Source: VXMT01 sp965204835 (GTDB lineage Bacteria > Chloroflexota > Dehalococcoidia > UBA2979). Taken from it: a stretch of DNA of 64,000 nt. Below the pieces are notes generated by a model, which searched no databases, was not told the DNA's origin, and worked only from the letters and a program-made list of their open reading frames with translations. The translations under genes and the position numbers were made by a program. The DNA is taken from NCBI GenBank assembly GCA_965204835.1, contig OZ242017.1, positions 620,001 through 684,000 on the forward strand, in the 5' to 3' direction. Positions 1 through 10,208 of the stretch are shown here, piece after piece (position 1 is the first letter of the stretch; each line of letters starts with the position of its first letter).

Positions 1-266
1 GACACGTGGTCCCGATTGAGACCGCGCTCCCGTCTCGAACAAGTGGCGATGGGCAGGGCGGCTCCATCTGCGCGTGGGAGCGTCAAGCGTCTCGTCAGCC
101 GACCGAGCAGCTGCGCGGGGCTTCTTCCCACGGACCCGCGCGGCACCCTGGTTACGGAGTACGCGTCTCCGCGTTCGCCTGAACTAATGGGCTGACCACG
201 AGCCTCGCGCTCCTCGTGTCCCCTACGGTGCAGCTCGAGTCCATGGTCACCGCTTAGGGGGGAGGA

Positions 267-1529
267 CTACCGCTTCGACAGTACGTCGATCGTCTCGCGG
301 TTGATCGTTTCTGCCCGTCCTCGCCGCCCTTGGACGGTCTTGGACGGGAGGCGCTTGCCGGAGACTAGACGAACCTCGCGCGTCTCGTAGCTTAAGCCAA
401 GCGAGCACAGAATCTCGGACACGATCCGGCCACCGTCGATGAGAGTCCCGGCCATGTGCCGAGGGCCCATTACTAGGATTAGGTGACCACCCCTATCCAG
501 ACGGCCGCAGATGGAACCCAGGATCGGTAGGAGGTCCCCGTAGAATGCCGCCAGATCGTCAGCGCGCTGTTCACTCGACGTGTTGATGGCCCGGCGCGCT
601 TCGCGCAGGGTCTCGGAAACGGCGAGTGCTCTGTATCTATCGGCGGCCTTAGGTTCGCGGTCGGAGCCACCTGGTGCGCGGTGATCGGCGCGGGTTGGGT
701 CTTCATCTACGAATTCTCTTGAGATGGTTCCCAGCCAGATGCAGCTGAGCATCGTGAAGTTCCCATAGGCCACAGTGGTCCATGAATCGCCATAGGGAGG
801 GGAAGTGAGGACAGCGTCCACCGGGTCGAGCGAGTCGAGCACGTTTGCGGAGTCCCCGTGAATGACGTCGGGGCGGGCCGACGAGGCTGTCGATTCGCTG
901 CGGATGCCGTGGAGAGTGGCCAAGAGGTCGAGTGCCTCGTCGCGGAAGAGGCTTAGCACATCAACCGGTTCTGGACTGGGGCGGCGCCAGAGCTTCAGTT
1001 CCCCCAGTCGCGCCAGCGAACTCTTGCGCACCGTACGGCTGAATGCTGTGAGCAAGAAATCTCGCTCGCTGTCCACCGCATCCGTTCGATCGATAGCCGA
1101 GGCGATACTCCCGAGCGAGGAAGCTGCCCCCTCCTCAAACCACCGCTCGACCCATGGGGCCCATGCCGATGGAGGGTCCAGCCTCTGTTCGTTTGAGAAG
1201 AGATCGCCGACCTGTGCCAGAGCATCCCACAGGGTGCCTCCGCACCACGCTGGATGGAAGGGGGCGGTACTAACGCGTGCGATCAGGCATGCCAACGGGT
1301 TCATGTCGATCCCGATCGCCGGTCGACCAATCGCGGCGGCGGCCCTGAGGGTTGTACCAGACCCCAAGAAGGGGTCGAGCACTCGCGCCCCTGGTCCTGT
1401 GTATCTCTCTAGGAGAACTTGGGCGACTGGCAGGGGCATGGTGGCCGGGTAGGGGTGCACGCGGGCGCCACGGTACCCGAGGAAGTCGAGATCGCCATGA
1501 TGGGGTGCTTGAGTGGTAGCCGTCGTCAT
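267..1529 (-). CDS. Site-specific DNA methyltransferase, TSPPY type (N4-cytosine or N6-adenine)
   Basis: This is a predicted SAM-dependent DNA amino-methyltransferase of about 420 residues. Two diagnostic motifs are visible. The SAM-binding motif I, DPFLGSGTT, lies at residues 52-60 and is followed by a GIDMNPLA strand. The catalytic motif IV, TSPPY, lies near residue 240. Motif I therefore precedes motif IV, unlike the common beta-class order in which IV comes first. The ATG at 1529 was chosen; a GTG one codon earlier is also possible. It is the last gene of the leftward part of the defence island, downstream of the GHKL-helicase gene, so it is probably the modification component that marks self DNA. 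Target base and sequence cannot be read from the protein. Confidence 0.85.
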   Translation of the reverse strand: MTTATTQAPHHGDLDFLGYRGARVHPYPATMPLPVAQVLLERYTGPGARVLDPFLGSGTTLRAAAAIGRPAIGIDMNPLACLIARVSTAPFHPAWCGGTLWDALAQVGDLFSNEQRLDPPSAWAPWVERWFEEGAASSLGSIASAIDRTDAVDSERDFLLTAFSRTVRKSSLARLGELKLWRRPSPEPVDVLSLFRDEALDLLATLHGIRSESTASSARPDVIHGDSANVLDSLDPVDAVLTSPPYGDSWTTVAYGNFTMLSCIWLGTISREFVDEDPTRADHRAPGGSDREPKAADRYRALAVSETLREARRAINTSSEQRADDLAAFYGDLLPILGSICGRLDRGGHLILVMGPRHMAGTLIDGGRIVSEILCSLGLSYETREVRLVSGKRLPSKTVQGRRGRAETINRETIDVLSKR

Positions 1530-1895
1530 CACGGTACATTCTGCTCAGGGGCAGATGCATCCTAGCAATTTCACCTCCCGATGGGCAACTCTGGGCTCGT
1601 ACTTAGTGCGCATCCGGCGTGCCCGGCGCAAATGGAAAACGTTTCTGTGACGGGCATCCACCGGCAGTGCCTCGACCCTGCCGCGATCCTGTTGCACCCG
1701 GACGAACACCGCCTCGACTGAGCCGAGTGTAGTCCTCGCCTGCGACAGGTCTTTCTCGCCGGCGCGCCCATCACTTCATGCCCGTCGTCCGGGTGGTCGT
1801 CTTGGGGAGAGCTCGCCCGAGACGGTGAGCGAGCGATGGGGCTCGCTGCCATGTTGGGTTGAGAACGCTCGTCGGGGATCCTGTGGCTCCAGTGA
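1530..1895. other. Intergenic stretch with no supported gene
   Basis: About 365 bases separate the helicase gene from the methyltransferase gene on the same strand. Open frames here read as composition-driven Arg/Ser/Pro-rich shadows. I see no clear terminator or RNA gene, so the methyltransferase may have its own promoter. Confidence 0.5.
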
Positions 1896-4800
1896 TCAGT
1901 ACAAGGCGCCGCGCACGCGTCGCCAGAGATTCTCGAACTCGAGGAACGCGAGTTCGGTCCCGTATTGCGCCAGGTTGTCTGCGACGTTCACGATCAGGCA
2001 GGAGTCGGTGCCGCCATTTGCAGGCCCACGCAGGCCTCGGCCCACCACCTGCTGGTAGAGCCCGGGGCTGTAGATCGGCCGTGTGACGAACACAGCCCGC
2101 GTCTTCGGTGCGTCGAAGCCGGTGGTCAGGACCCCGAAGTTGGTGAGCACCTGGATCTCGTTCCGCCTGAACCCCTCGATGGCGTGCCTGCGGGCAACGG
2201 GATCGGTCCGCGACGAGACTGCCTGGGCGGTGATGCCGCGCACGGAGAGCTCCGCGGCCAGCCACTCGGCGTGATCGACGGATGCAGCGAACACCAGCGC
2301 CGGCCACTCGCGCGGGAGCGTGGCAATCCGCTCGATGATGCGGTCGTTCCGACCGTGGTCGCGCCCGATGCGCGCCTCGACGTTGGCGGGGAGGCGATCG
2401 AACTGGCGGAACTGCTCGAGTTCGGGCTCCGAGAGTTCAAACGGAACACCCTCGAGCCGATCGAATTCCGCGTCGGACAAGACGCCCATCTGCCGCAGTC
2501 GCGGGTACGAGCCGTCGTCGCCGAATACGCTGTGGTCGAACCGGCGGCCGCCGTACCGCCTCACGAGCCTGGTGGTCTCCGCGCCCCCTTCCTCGGCGCC
2601 CCCGCGGAAGGGTGTCGCGGTCAGCCCGACCAGCGGGATCCGGGTATCGCGAGGCGTGAGTCCGAACTGATTGAGGATGGTCGTGTATGAAGGCGTGACG
2701 GAGCCATGCGCCTCGTCGATCACGACACACGCCGCCCGGGTGAGCCAGTCGAAGTTCGTGCGCTCGATGCGCCGCACCAGTGACTGGAACGTGGCGACCA
2801 CGACGTGGTTCTTCTCCTGGACGTCCTCCACGCGGTCGTTCGTGCTGCCCCAGAGCCGGCTGATCCGCAGCGGCTCGGCGGGCCCCCTGGTCATCCAGAC
2901 CTCCCGCCAGCTCTGCACGGCCTGCTCGCACAGTTCCTCCCGATCTGCGAGCCAGAGGACGCAGCCGTCGAGCACCCCCTCCACGAACGAGCGGGTCAGG
3001 GTCTCGGTCACGACCCGCGTCTTCCCGGCCCCGGTCGGCAGGGAGATCAGGCCGCGGCCCGGTGGAGACTCTCTGAGGAACTCGGCGATATTGCCGGCGA
3101 TCTCCTCCTGGAAATCGTGCAGCGGACCGAGCTGAACCGGACCGTCGACCTCGATGAACGGGGGCCGCGCCCGTGCGGGCGCTCCGGCGAACTCGTCCGG
3201 GAAGCCGAGGGCCCGGACGAATCGCAGAGCCGGGTCGCTGCCAGCCCACCGGCGCGGAGGCGTGGGGGCAGTGTGCGTGTAGTCGTCGCGGTACATCATC
3301 CTCAGCGCCGCGGACCCATGAACGGCCAGGATCATGCCGGCCAGCTCGTCGGGCCGGAATGCCCGGGACCCGGACTCGGCGTCGAGGACAGCCCGGGGCA
3401 GATGGCGCCGCAGGCCGGCCTCGCCGAACATCTCGGCGAGCTTCCCTGGAATCAGGGAGATCGCCTTGATCGCGGCTATACGCTTGCTCTGCGCGGCCTG
3501 CATGTTGTGCGAGATCGCGTCCGCCACGGTCACGGCCCCTTCGGGCAGCTCGACCGACAGTGCCGACAGCAACGCGGACAGGAACTGGTGGCCATCGTCG
3601 TCACCGTCGCGGGCATCCCTGTACAGGAATGCCCGCTCATGGGCCGCGTAGTGCGACTCGAGGTCGGAGCGAACCTCGCCCCGGGCCGTGCGAACCTCGC
3701 TCCACAGCGCGCCGCACGGCACCAGGTCGACATCTCCGTGTTCGGCAAGCACCGCCCGGGGAAGCCCCGGGAAGGCGTCCGCGAGAGGCACCGCCGGGCC
3801 GGACGGCGCGTGTTGCACGCTCCGCTCCACGCTCTCCGTGGCCGGCTTCAGGCCCCACTCGGTGACGAGCGCCTGGGCCTGTTCGCCTGTGGACACGAGC
3901 AGCACCGGGCCGTCCTGCACCAGGAGACCGGCGAGCTCTGGGTCGCTGGTCACGGTCACCTCGCCCGGCGGCAGCCGGCTCGGCCCGTCTGGTCCGGCGG
4001 CGCGGATGCGCGCCGGGGCAGACAGCTGCTCCAGGGCCAGTTCGGCGTAGAACCGCGGCGCCTCTGGCAGGTCGTCGTCGCTCAGCGCGAGCTCATGGGC
4101 CTCGCCCAGGACATCCGCGGGGATGGCCGGTAGCTCGCCTGGCAGGCACAGGAAGGCGCACTCTGCGGGCGCGACCGGCAGTAGCCCGGACCACGCATCG
4201 AGGTGGGAGTCGACGGATCGGGCGACCGGCCGCGGACCCAGGGTGGTCGGAATCTCATCTGACTCGCGGATGAGCCACCGAGCAGGAGATTCCGCCTCCA
4301 TCTCCGGGTATTCACTCGTCGTCCCTGTGTGGCGCCAGGTGACCGCCGGATCGGCGGCGGCGAGGGGCAGGAGGAGCTGCACGAACAGCTCCCGGCCCAG
4401 GTTGCTCAGTCTGAAGTACGGGCTCAGCGGTCCGGCGGTTACCTGGTCACGGCTCGTGATCAGCTGCGCCTGTGGTGTGCGGCCCGACGCGAGGTGCGCT
4501 TCCTGCTGGAACGCTTCGACTCGCAGGTTCCGGTACCGGGACTGCCAGTTCGGCACTGCCGTCTCGGCCAGCTCGGGTCGGGCCAGGCCGTCGCCGGCCG
4601 GCGAATCCACGACTCCGAGCAACGAGAGTGCCTCGCCGTCGTCGCGGTGATACGCCAGGTCGACCGTGACGTCCCTGTCGCGACTCCCATCGCCGGGCAC
4701 GATCGGCCCGGGCAGGAGCACCTCCCATGCCCGTCTCCAGGCGCCAGCGAGTGTGCGCACCTTGATCCGCCGCATATGCTGCCGGAGGTTCGGAGTGATG

Positions 4801-6680
4801 TCGGATAGCGACGCTCTCCGGGCGGCGGCCCAGACCCGGTCCCATTCCGAGAACCCCAGCGTCGCGCTCTCGGCCAGCAAGACCTCGAGTTCCCGGACGG
4901 AGTCGACCTCCTTCAATCCGAACCGCTCGGTCAGGATCCGCCGGGCGCCCGGATCCGCCGCGACCTCGGGATGCACGAGCAGCAGGTCGGCGACCTCGCT
5001 GCGGTCGGCGCCGCTGAAGAACACTCTTGCGGAATCCGGGGCGACGAGGCGGCCATCCTCGGTCAGGACAATGGACGCGCGCCGACCGGCGAGCTCGGTG
5101 CCTCGTCCCGGTTCACGGGCGCACCCGGCCGATGCGCGGATGGCCGCGACCGACATCGCCGGTGTGGCTGGTTCCGCGATCGCCGCCAGCCATGTGTCGG
5201 CGTCCGCATCGTGGGCGCCGAGTCTTATTGCACGGGGCCGCCGCTCACGCGAGTTGAGCTGTTCGTGTGCCCACCCGCCGGGGCGCCGCTCGAGTCCCCT
5301 CCAGATGTCGAGAGCCACTTCACCGGCCGTGGGCGGGATGAGCGTGAGCCTGTCGGGCTGCCGCAGTACTCCTTCCGAGTCGGGAAGGATGGGGAGCTTC
5401 GCGGCCCGCTGATCGATCTGATCCGTCAGCTCACGGTTGGCCCATCCTGCCGCGTCCTCGATGCGCGCCGGCAGCAGGTCGAGGTGTGCCCCGTGGTCTT
5501 CCGGGTTGTGGAGCTCCGTGAGCCGCCCCGACACGAGCTCTGCAGCCGCCTCGATGATCTCGCTGTTGTAGCGCCCCTCGAGGAGCCCCTGCCTGTCCGA
5601 GTTGGTCTTCCACGGTGCGTTCAGGATCCCGCTCAGCGTGCTCTCGTAGGTCGTGGGGAAGAACGCCCAGTACCGGCCTCGACGCGACCTCCGGGCCAAC
5701 GGGACGGCCCAGGCGATCTCGACCCGGTCGCGGGCAGTCATCTCCCCGGCGTCGCGCTTCGCCTCCTCGGACATCGTGTGCTCGTCGCGGAACACCACCC
5801 AGTTGGTGGGCTCGCCGGCGGTGTCGTCGAGTTCGATCCGTCCGTCCTCGCTGCCGGTGAGCACGATGAGGCGGGCGAAGTCGCCGGCCCGCTCTTCCAT
5901 GTGCAGGCTCGTCACGTGCGGGGAGAACAGCAGGAACTCCGCGGGGAAGCCCGCGAGGTCACGGCCGAGCTCCTGCGCACGAGGGTGATCGCGCGAGAGT
6001 CGAATCACCGTGCTGGCCCACTCAGCCAGCTCATCCAGGATCGGATCGCGTGCTCGCTCTGCTTCGGCGTCAAGCGCGTGCGCGATCCTGAGCCCCGGTG
6101 TCTGCTTCGCGTAGCCGGGAACGGAGGCGAGGATCCGCGCTCTCGCCGCAGTCGTATCGAAGCCGAACGAGCCGAGCCGGCTGAAGACCGCGATGCGCTC
6201 GGAGATCCCGAGGACCGACTTGAAGCCGAGCCCGAAGTGTCCGATCTCATGGCTCCGCTTGGTGGAGATGTGCGAGCGGAGGATGGAGTCAGCGCCCTCC
6301 TCGTCGACCGGGCTACCCTCGTTCGCGACGTAGAGCGATTCGGGGGTGAGGCGGAGCTCGACACGACCGGTGCTGTCTGCCGCGCGGATGGCGTCCGCAG
6401 CGTTCTGGATCAACTCGAACAGTTGGCGGTGGCCATAGCCGCCGTCGATGACCGACTGCTCGATCGCGGCGTGCTCCTCAATGTCACCGGGGTTGAGCCG
6501 GTACCCTTCGAGGCGCGTATCGGACTCCCGAAGGACGAATTCGATCAAGGCCGAATCGGGGCCAGGCCACGGCCCCGAGTTCCCTGGTGCCTCCTGGCGT
6601 GAAGATGCGTGCGAGATGAGGTCCCCTCGTAGTAGTGTCGTATTGTACCCAGTGCGTCGCGTGGCACACCGTGGCGCCAT
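1896..6680 (-). CDS. GHKL (sacsin/Hsp90-like) ATPase fused to SF2 DEAH helicase
   Basis: This is a giant predicted defence ATPase/helicase of 1594 residues. The N-terminus carries a GHKL ATP-binding domain: an N-box with ELIQNAADA at residues 89-97, a degenerate second motif near VANEGSP, and the lid glycines GHFGLGFKSV at 147-156. About a thousand residues of unassigned sequence follow. The C-terminal 400 residues form a superfamily-2 helicase with Walker A PTGAGKT (about 1206), VVIDEAH, GLTATPF, a motif V ending TTGFDAP, and QVVGRGLRG. The helicase half resembles the type I/III restriction ResIII translocase group. No nuclease motif was recognised. Its neighbours are methyltransferases and a second GHKL ATPase. 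The first ATG is used, but the leading 40 residues look weak and a later start is possible. Confidence 0.85.
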   Translation of the reverse strand: MAPRCATRRTGYNTTLLRGDLISHASSRQEAPGNSGPWPGPDSALIEFVLRESDTRLEGYRLNPGDIEEHAAIEQSVIDGGYGHRQLFELIQNAADAIRAADSTGRVELRLTPESLYVANEGSPVDEEGADSILRSHISTKRSHEIGHFGLGFKSVLGISERIAVFSRLGSFGFDTTAARARILASVPGYAKQTPGLRIAHALDAEAERARDPILDELAEWASTVIRLSRDHPRAQELGRDLAGFPAEFLLFSPHVTSLHMEERAGDFARLIVLTGSEDGRIELDDTAGEPTNWVVFRDEHTMSEEAKRDAGEMTARDRVEIAWAVPLARRSRRGRYWAFFPTTYESTLSGILNAPWKTNSDRQGLLEGRYNSEIIEAAAELVSGRLTELHNPEDHGAHLDLLPARIEDAAGWANRELTDQIDQRAAKLPILPDSEGVLRQPDRLTLIPPTAGEVALDIWRGLERRPGGWAHEQLNSRERRPRAIRLGAHDADADTWLAAIAEPATPAMSVAAIRASAGCAREPGRGTELAGRRASIVLTEDGRLVAPDSARVFFSGADRSEVADLLLVHPEVAADPGARRILTERFGLKEVDSVRELEVLLAESATLGFSEWDRVWAAARRASLSDITPNLRQHMRRIKVRTLAGAWRRAWEVLLPGPIVPGDGSRDRDVTVDLAYHRDDGEALSLLGVVDSPAGDGLARPELAETAVPNWQSRYRNLRVEAFQQEAHLASGRTPQAQLITSRDQVTAGPLSPYFRLSNLGRELFVQLLLPLAAADPAVTWRHTGTTSEYPEMEAESPARWLIRESDEIPTTLGPRPVARSVDSHLDAWSGLLPVAPAECAFLCLPGELPAIPADVLGEAHELALSDDDLPEAPRFYAELALEQLSAPARIRAAGPDGPSRLPPGEVTVTSDPELAGLLVQDGPVLLVSTGEQAQALVTEWGLKPATESVERSVQHAPSGPAVPLADAFPGLPRAVLAEHGDVDLVPCGALWSEVRTARGEVRSDLESHYAAHERAFLYRDARDGDDDGHQFLSALLSALSVELPEGAVTVADAISHNMQAAQSKRIAAIKAISLIPGKLAEMFGEAGLRRHLPRAVLDAESGSRAFRPDELAGMILAVHGSAALRMMYRDDYTHTAPTPPRRWAGSDPALRFVRALGFPDEFAGAPARARPPFIEVDGPVQLGPLHDFQEEIAGNIAEFLRESPPGRGLISLPTGAGKTRVVTETLTRSFVEGVLDGCVLWLADREELCEQAVQSWREVWMTRGPAEPLRISRLWGSTNDRVEDVQEKNHVVVATFQSLVRRIERTNFDWLTRAACVVIDEAHGSVTPSYTTILNQFGLTPRDTRIPLVGLTATPFRGGAEEGGAETTRLVRRYGGRRFDHSVFGDDGSYPRLRQMGVLSDAEFDRLEGVPFELSEPELEQFRQFDRLPANVEARIGRDHGRNDRIIERIATLPREWPALVFAASVDHAEWLAAELSVRGITAQAVSSRTDPVARRHAIEGFRRNEIQVLTNFGVLTTGFDAPKTRAVFVTRPIYSPGLYQQVVGRGLRGPANGGTDSCLIVNVADNLAQYGTELAFLEFENLWRRVRGALY

Positions 6681-7104
6681 GAGCTGAGAGCGGGGCGCTT
6701 GGGGTCCAGGTCTTCGTCCTGGAGCCTCGTTGTACTCATCGGTCGGAAACTGATCCGGTCATCGTCGATGGTCAGCGATGCAGTCAGTAGTTAACAGAGC
6801 GGCGATTCTGTCAGTTCCCAGCCAGCGAGCAGGGGGTGACAGTGGTGCTGCTCGGTCAATGCGTACATGCATGTGCCAGCCCGCCAACGGGGACTCTAGA
6901 GCCACCTCGATCCAATAGCCCCAGCTCGATGACGGAAATCGACCGCTTTCGGATCCACCGGCGGTGCGGAGCGGCGTCGACAGTTCGAGGTGGTCGACAT
7001 CCCCTGCACACACCTGCAGCATTGCCTCAGCTCACACCGCGTAGTCCGTCCGCAATGTCAGCCTAGCGCTTCTCTCCTCGTGCCTAGTCGGCATCTGAAC
7101 GAAC
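6681..7104. other. Intergenic stretch upstream of the helicase gene
   Basis: About 420 bases lie between the 380-residue gene and the helicase gene, both leftward. No coding frame looks real on either strand. It may contain the helicase promoter, but no convincing hexamer pair was identified. Confidence 0.45.
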
Positions 7105-8247
7105 TCATGGTGTCAGCCACGCACGGTAACTCTGCGCATCGTACCTAGCCGCTTCTAACAGTCCTACGGTCTCGCTGACGAGCTCCTCGTGCAATTCCGG
7201 CCGCTGTTCAAGGATGGTGTCAACATCTAGACGCCGGTCTGAGCGCCTCAGGATGGCCTTCGCGATCGCGCACTCATCCACGGGGGCCGGCACGGTCGGG
7301 GATAGTGCGTCAGGCACCGCGGCTAGGACCGGGTCGAAGCGAAGGGCGAGTGAGACCAAGTCCTCGCTGACTGAAACCGGATCGATCCGGTACCCATGTG
7401 TGCTTGCGAGCTGGACGCGACTAGGGCCATAGACCTGCACCAGCTCCGACAGCCACTTGCCGATGGCGGTGGTCATCAGAATGAGCAGGTCGTGCTCGTT
7501 GCACGTCGAAGGATCGATGGACCCGGCGTCTGCTTCCAGGAGATCCTGGCACGCTTCGGCGAATCCCTCGCACTGGGCAACATTCTCACGGAAGTGACCG
7601 ATGATCTGCTGCTCAGCATCTGCATCGAACATCCCGTGCCCTATCCTTGTCGTAATGAGTAGGAGCCAAGGGTTCGAGTATCGGCCTTGAAGGGCCATCA
7701 ACTGGGCCAGCGCCTTGTATATCGATCCGTCGTTCTGTGGCGGATCGGACGCAAGTCCGTCGCAGAGGTCAATGTTGACGACATCGAACGGACCGAGCCG
7801 TCGAGCTCTCGACCATGCGATCGAATCCGGATCGCCGATGCGCCTGAAGTCGTCGTGGATCACCTCGGACTGCGCATCGACGTTTGGCAGCCGACGCACC
7901 TCGTCGAGCGAGACACTCAGTTGGACGTGCGCGGAATTGCCGGGCTGGGCTTCCGTGTTGAATCCAAGGAAGCTCAGCGGACGGCCGTCCGCGCAGAACT
8001 GCTCATAGAGAAACCGCAGGTCAATCAGGTCGGTCCCGGGCAGCCCGAGGTAACGAAGTGGCTCTGCGGACTCCCGCCTCCTATAGAGGCGGTGGAGCAA
8101 GGTCGACAACTGCACGCGACGGACGAACTGCTTGCGCGGCTTATGCCACGGCTTGAACTCCTTCGGTTCGGCCTGCGGGAGCACATACTCGCTATCACCG
8201 AATATCTCCGAGGCCAGATCGTCCTGACCAACCGGTAGGCCCGTCAT
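7105..8247 (-). CDS. Rossmann-like protein translationally coupled to GHKL ATPase
   Basis: This is a 380-residue protein of unknown activity. Its start codon overlaps the stop of the upstream GHKL ATPase gene (ATGA), so the two are probably translationally coupled and act together. Alternating hydrophobic strands, including LRYLGLPGTDLIDLR, PLSFLGFN, GPFDVVNIDLCDG and PWLLLITTR, suggest a Rossmann-like fold of the methyltransferase type. FDVVNIDLCD sits where a methyltransferase catalytic motif would be, but no D/N-P-P-Y/F motif is present. It could be an inactive methyltransferase relative or a substrate-recognition subunit. The acidic N-terminus followed by a basic KPWHKPRKQ segment suggests nucleic-acid contact. 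The function is an inference from context only. Confidence 0.75.
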   Translation of the reverse strand: MTGLPVGQDDLASEIFGDSEYVLPQAEPKEFKPWHKPRKQFVRRVQLSTLLHRLYRRRESAEPLRYLGLPGTDLIDLRFLYEQFCADGRPLSFLGFNTEAQPGNSAHVQLSVSLDEVRRLPNVDAQSEVIHDDFRRIGDPDSIAWSRARRLGPFDVVNIDLCDGLASDPPQNDGSIYKALAQLMALQGRYSNPWLLLITTRIGHGMFDADAEQQIIGHFRENVAQCEGFAEACQDLLEADAGSIDPSTCNEHDLLILMTTAIGKWLSELVQVYGPSRVQLASTHGYRIDPVSVSEDLVSLALRFDPVLAAVPDALSPTVPAPVDECAIAKAILRRSDRRLDVDTILEQRPELHEELVSETVGLLEAARYDAQSYRAWLTP

Positions 8248-10208
8248 TCGTCGGATGCCTCAAGGATCTGCCGCATGCCGGCGAGCAACCGTTCCTGTTG
8301 CTCGCCGGTCAGAGAGTCGAGGATTCCGTAGGCGGCCAGGAGTTGAACCATCGCGCCCAGCTTCCGTTCGTTTGATCTGTCCAGCGACCTGCGCCGCGCT
8401 TCGCCTTCGCCGAAGACCGGACTTCGCCTGAACCAGTACGTTCCAGACTCTGATGACACCGGTTCGTCCACCGTATCGGCAAACTGGACCGGCGGAGGCT
8501 CCGCGCCCGGATCGTCGGATTCGTCGCGCCATGCCCGGGCTGCGATCCTCGAGAGAGTCTCCTGCTCCCCGGCCGCGGCGGCTTCCCGTGCCTCGGCGCG
8601 GATCTCACCCGCGATGCGCTTCTGAACGGTTGCCACGCGTCTGAGTGCCGCGTGCAGCCACCTTGTGATGTAGACGACGTGTGGATGCGCGTAGTTGAAC
8701 GACTCACGATCGATGTTCAGCGCTGCTTCCAGACCCTCCGAGACGAAGATCTCACACGAGATCTGCCTCAGTCGTGTCTGCTCCGATACCTGATACCGGA
8801 GAAATGTTGAATCGAATAGCGTTCCGCTAGATCCATGGACCCGGATGAGGACGCCTTGGTGCTCGGTAGGAGCGATCTTTGGTGCCCACACGAGGTATGC
8901 CTCGAACTCCAAGGGGCCGCCAGTAAGCTCGCGCTGCACCCCGCCGAATTCCTCCCGGCACCGTCCGGCGAAGATGATAGGTTTCTTGACCGCGTGGTTC
9001 GTCTCGGGCAGGTCGGCGAAGACGAGGGGACGTGCGAGCTGCAGATCGTCGACGAGCACCGTGAAGTCACTCCCGACATCGGATGCAGAGCCGATCGACT
9101 TGCTCGTGCGAATGGTCTCTTCATCAGTGAGTTCGAATTCCTCCGGCGTCGCTCTGCTGGCCTGAGGCATTTCGTAGAGGTAGAGCTTGTCCTGAAGTTG
9201 AAGGTCGAAAGGGTTGCCCGAGACGTACGGTGCCGGAATGGCCAAACTCAATTGCCATACCATCCGAAGGTAGTAGTCAAAGATGCGTTCGATCTGAGGG
9301 TTGGGCGTGCCTTGGTCAACCCGCCTCCACACCGCCTGGACCAGCTTCTCGTAAGCGACTCCCGGCCCATCTTCCCGAGACCACGGGAGGCTGTCATAGG
9401 CGTCAGAGTCACCCTCGAGAACATTGGCGTCATCCATCCTCACGCGCCCGATGTGGAAGTCAGGACGCTCAACCCTGAGGTCCTTCGCTTCGTCAGCCGC
9501 CAATGTGGGAACGGTATCGATCGCCTCCCAGAGATCTCGACTCTGGAGCGTGTCGCGGGTCTGCGGCCGGATGTCGGTGAGGACAATCGTCGTACCCTGT
9601 GAGCCCACATCTACAGCTGGCTCGCGCCAGATCGTCACTAATCCAGCCTCGTACTCCCCGTCCCCGTCTGGCTTGGGCACACTCTCGTCGGAGTATTGGC
9701 GTAGCACTACAAGTGCGATCGTCCGAAAGGGGTCCCCCGCTGTCTTCGTAATGATCTGGAACCTATGCGTCAGCTGCGAGACGGAGAAGAGGCCGATCCC
9801 GATCTTCCCGATGAGTCGTCGCCCTGACGGGCTCCGAGTCGGATCCTCGGCACTCGCGATTCCCAGGCCGGCTCCCTTGGGTGAGCGCTTCGCGCTGCCC
9901 CCGATGTGGTGGAGCATGTGGGCAAGGGCGGCAGGAGTCATGCCAATGCCGTCGTCCTCGACGGAGAGTGTTCGGAACCGCGGTCGATCGGTCCTGATGA
10001 CCACCTTCATCGCATCCGCGTCGTAGGCGTTCGACACAAGCTCTCGTATTGCCGAACCCGGCTGCCGGTATATCCCATCGGTGACACGGGCGAGAACCCG
10101 TTCGTCTGTCTTGAGGATGGTGTTGAACGGGGACTCGCTGGAGCTATCTTCGATCCCGGCGGCGAGGTCGGCGTCCGTCTCGCCTCGCGGCTCGTCGGGC
10201 GGGCTCAC
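8244..10208 (-). CDS. GHKL-family ATPase (MutL/Hsp90/MORC-like)
   Basis: This is a 654-residue predicted ATPase with a complete GHKL Bergerat site: N-box RELVSNAYDADA at about residues 55-66, VEDDGIGMT at 83-91 and GKIGIGLFSV at about 135-144. A conserved IGGSAK segment before the lid resembles MutL/MORC-type proteins. The C-terminal half is not assigned; it includes a long helical, Glu/Ala-rich stretch that may mediate dimerisation. MutL/MORC-like ATPases are known in bacterial restriction-modification loci together with SF2 helicases and DNA methylases, and that is the context here. It is the first gene of the leftward transcription unit, starting in a divergent promoter region, and it overlaps its downstream partner by 4 bases. 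Confidence 0.88.
   Translation of the reverse strand: MSPPDEPRGETDADLAAGIEDSSSESPFNTILKTDERVLARVTDGIYRQPGSAIRELVSNAYDADAMKVVIRTDRPRFRTLSVEDDGIGMTPAALAHMLHHIGGSAKRSPKGAGLGIASAEDPTRSPSGRRLIGKIGIGLFSVSQLTHRFQIITKTAGDPFRTIALVVLRQYSDESVPKPDGDGEYEAGLVTIWREPAVDVGSQGTTIVLTDIRPQTRDTLQSRDLWEAIDTVPTLAADEAKDLRVERPDFHIGRVRMDDANVLEGDSDAYDSLPWSREDGPGVAYEKLVQAVWRRVDQGTPNPQIERIFDYYLRMVWQLSLAIPAPYVSGNPFDLQLQDKLYLYEMPQASRATPEEFELTDEETIRTSKSIGSASDVGSDFTVLVDDLQLARPLVFADLPETNHAVKKPIIFAGRCREEFGGVQRELTGGPLEFEAYLVWAPKIAPTEHQGVLIRVHGSSGTLFDSTFLRYQVSEQTRLRQISCEIFVSEGLEAALNIDRESFNYAHPHVVYITRWLHAALRRVATVQKRIAGEIRAEAREAAAAGEQETLSRIAARAWRDESDDPGAEPPPVQFADTVDEPVSSESGTYWFRRSPVFGEGEARRRSLDRSNERKLGAMVQLLAAYGILDSLTGEQQERLLAGMRQILEASDE

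Noticed and set aside
2805..4133. Long rightward frame of 442 codons opposite the helicase gene
   Set aside because: It is antisense to a protein with clear GHKL and helicase motifs, and its composition (Arg/Pro/Gly/His-rich) is that of a GC-driven shadow.
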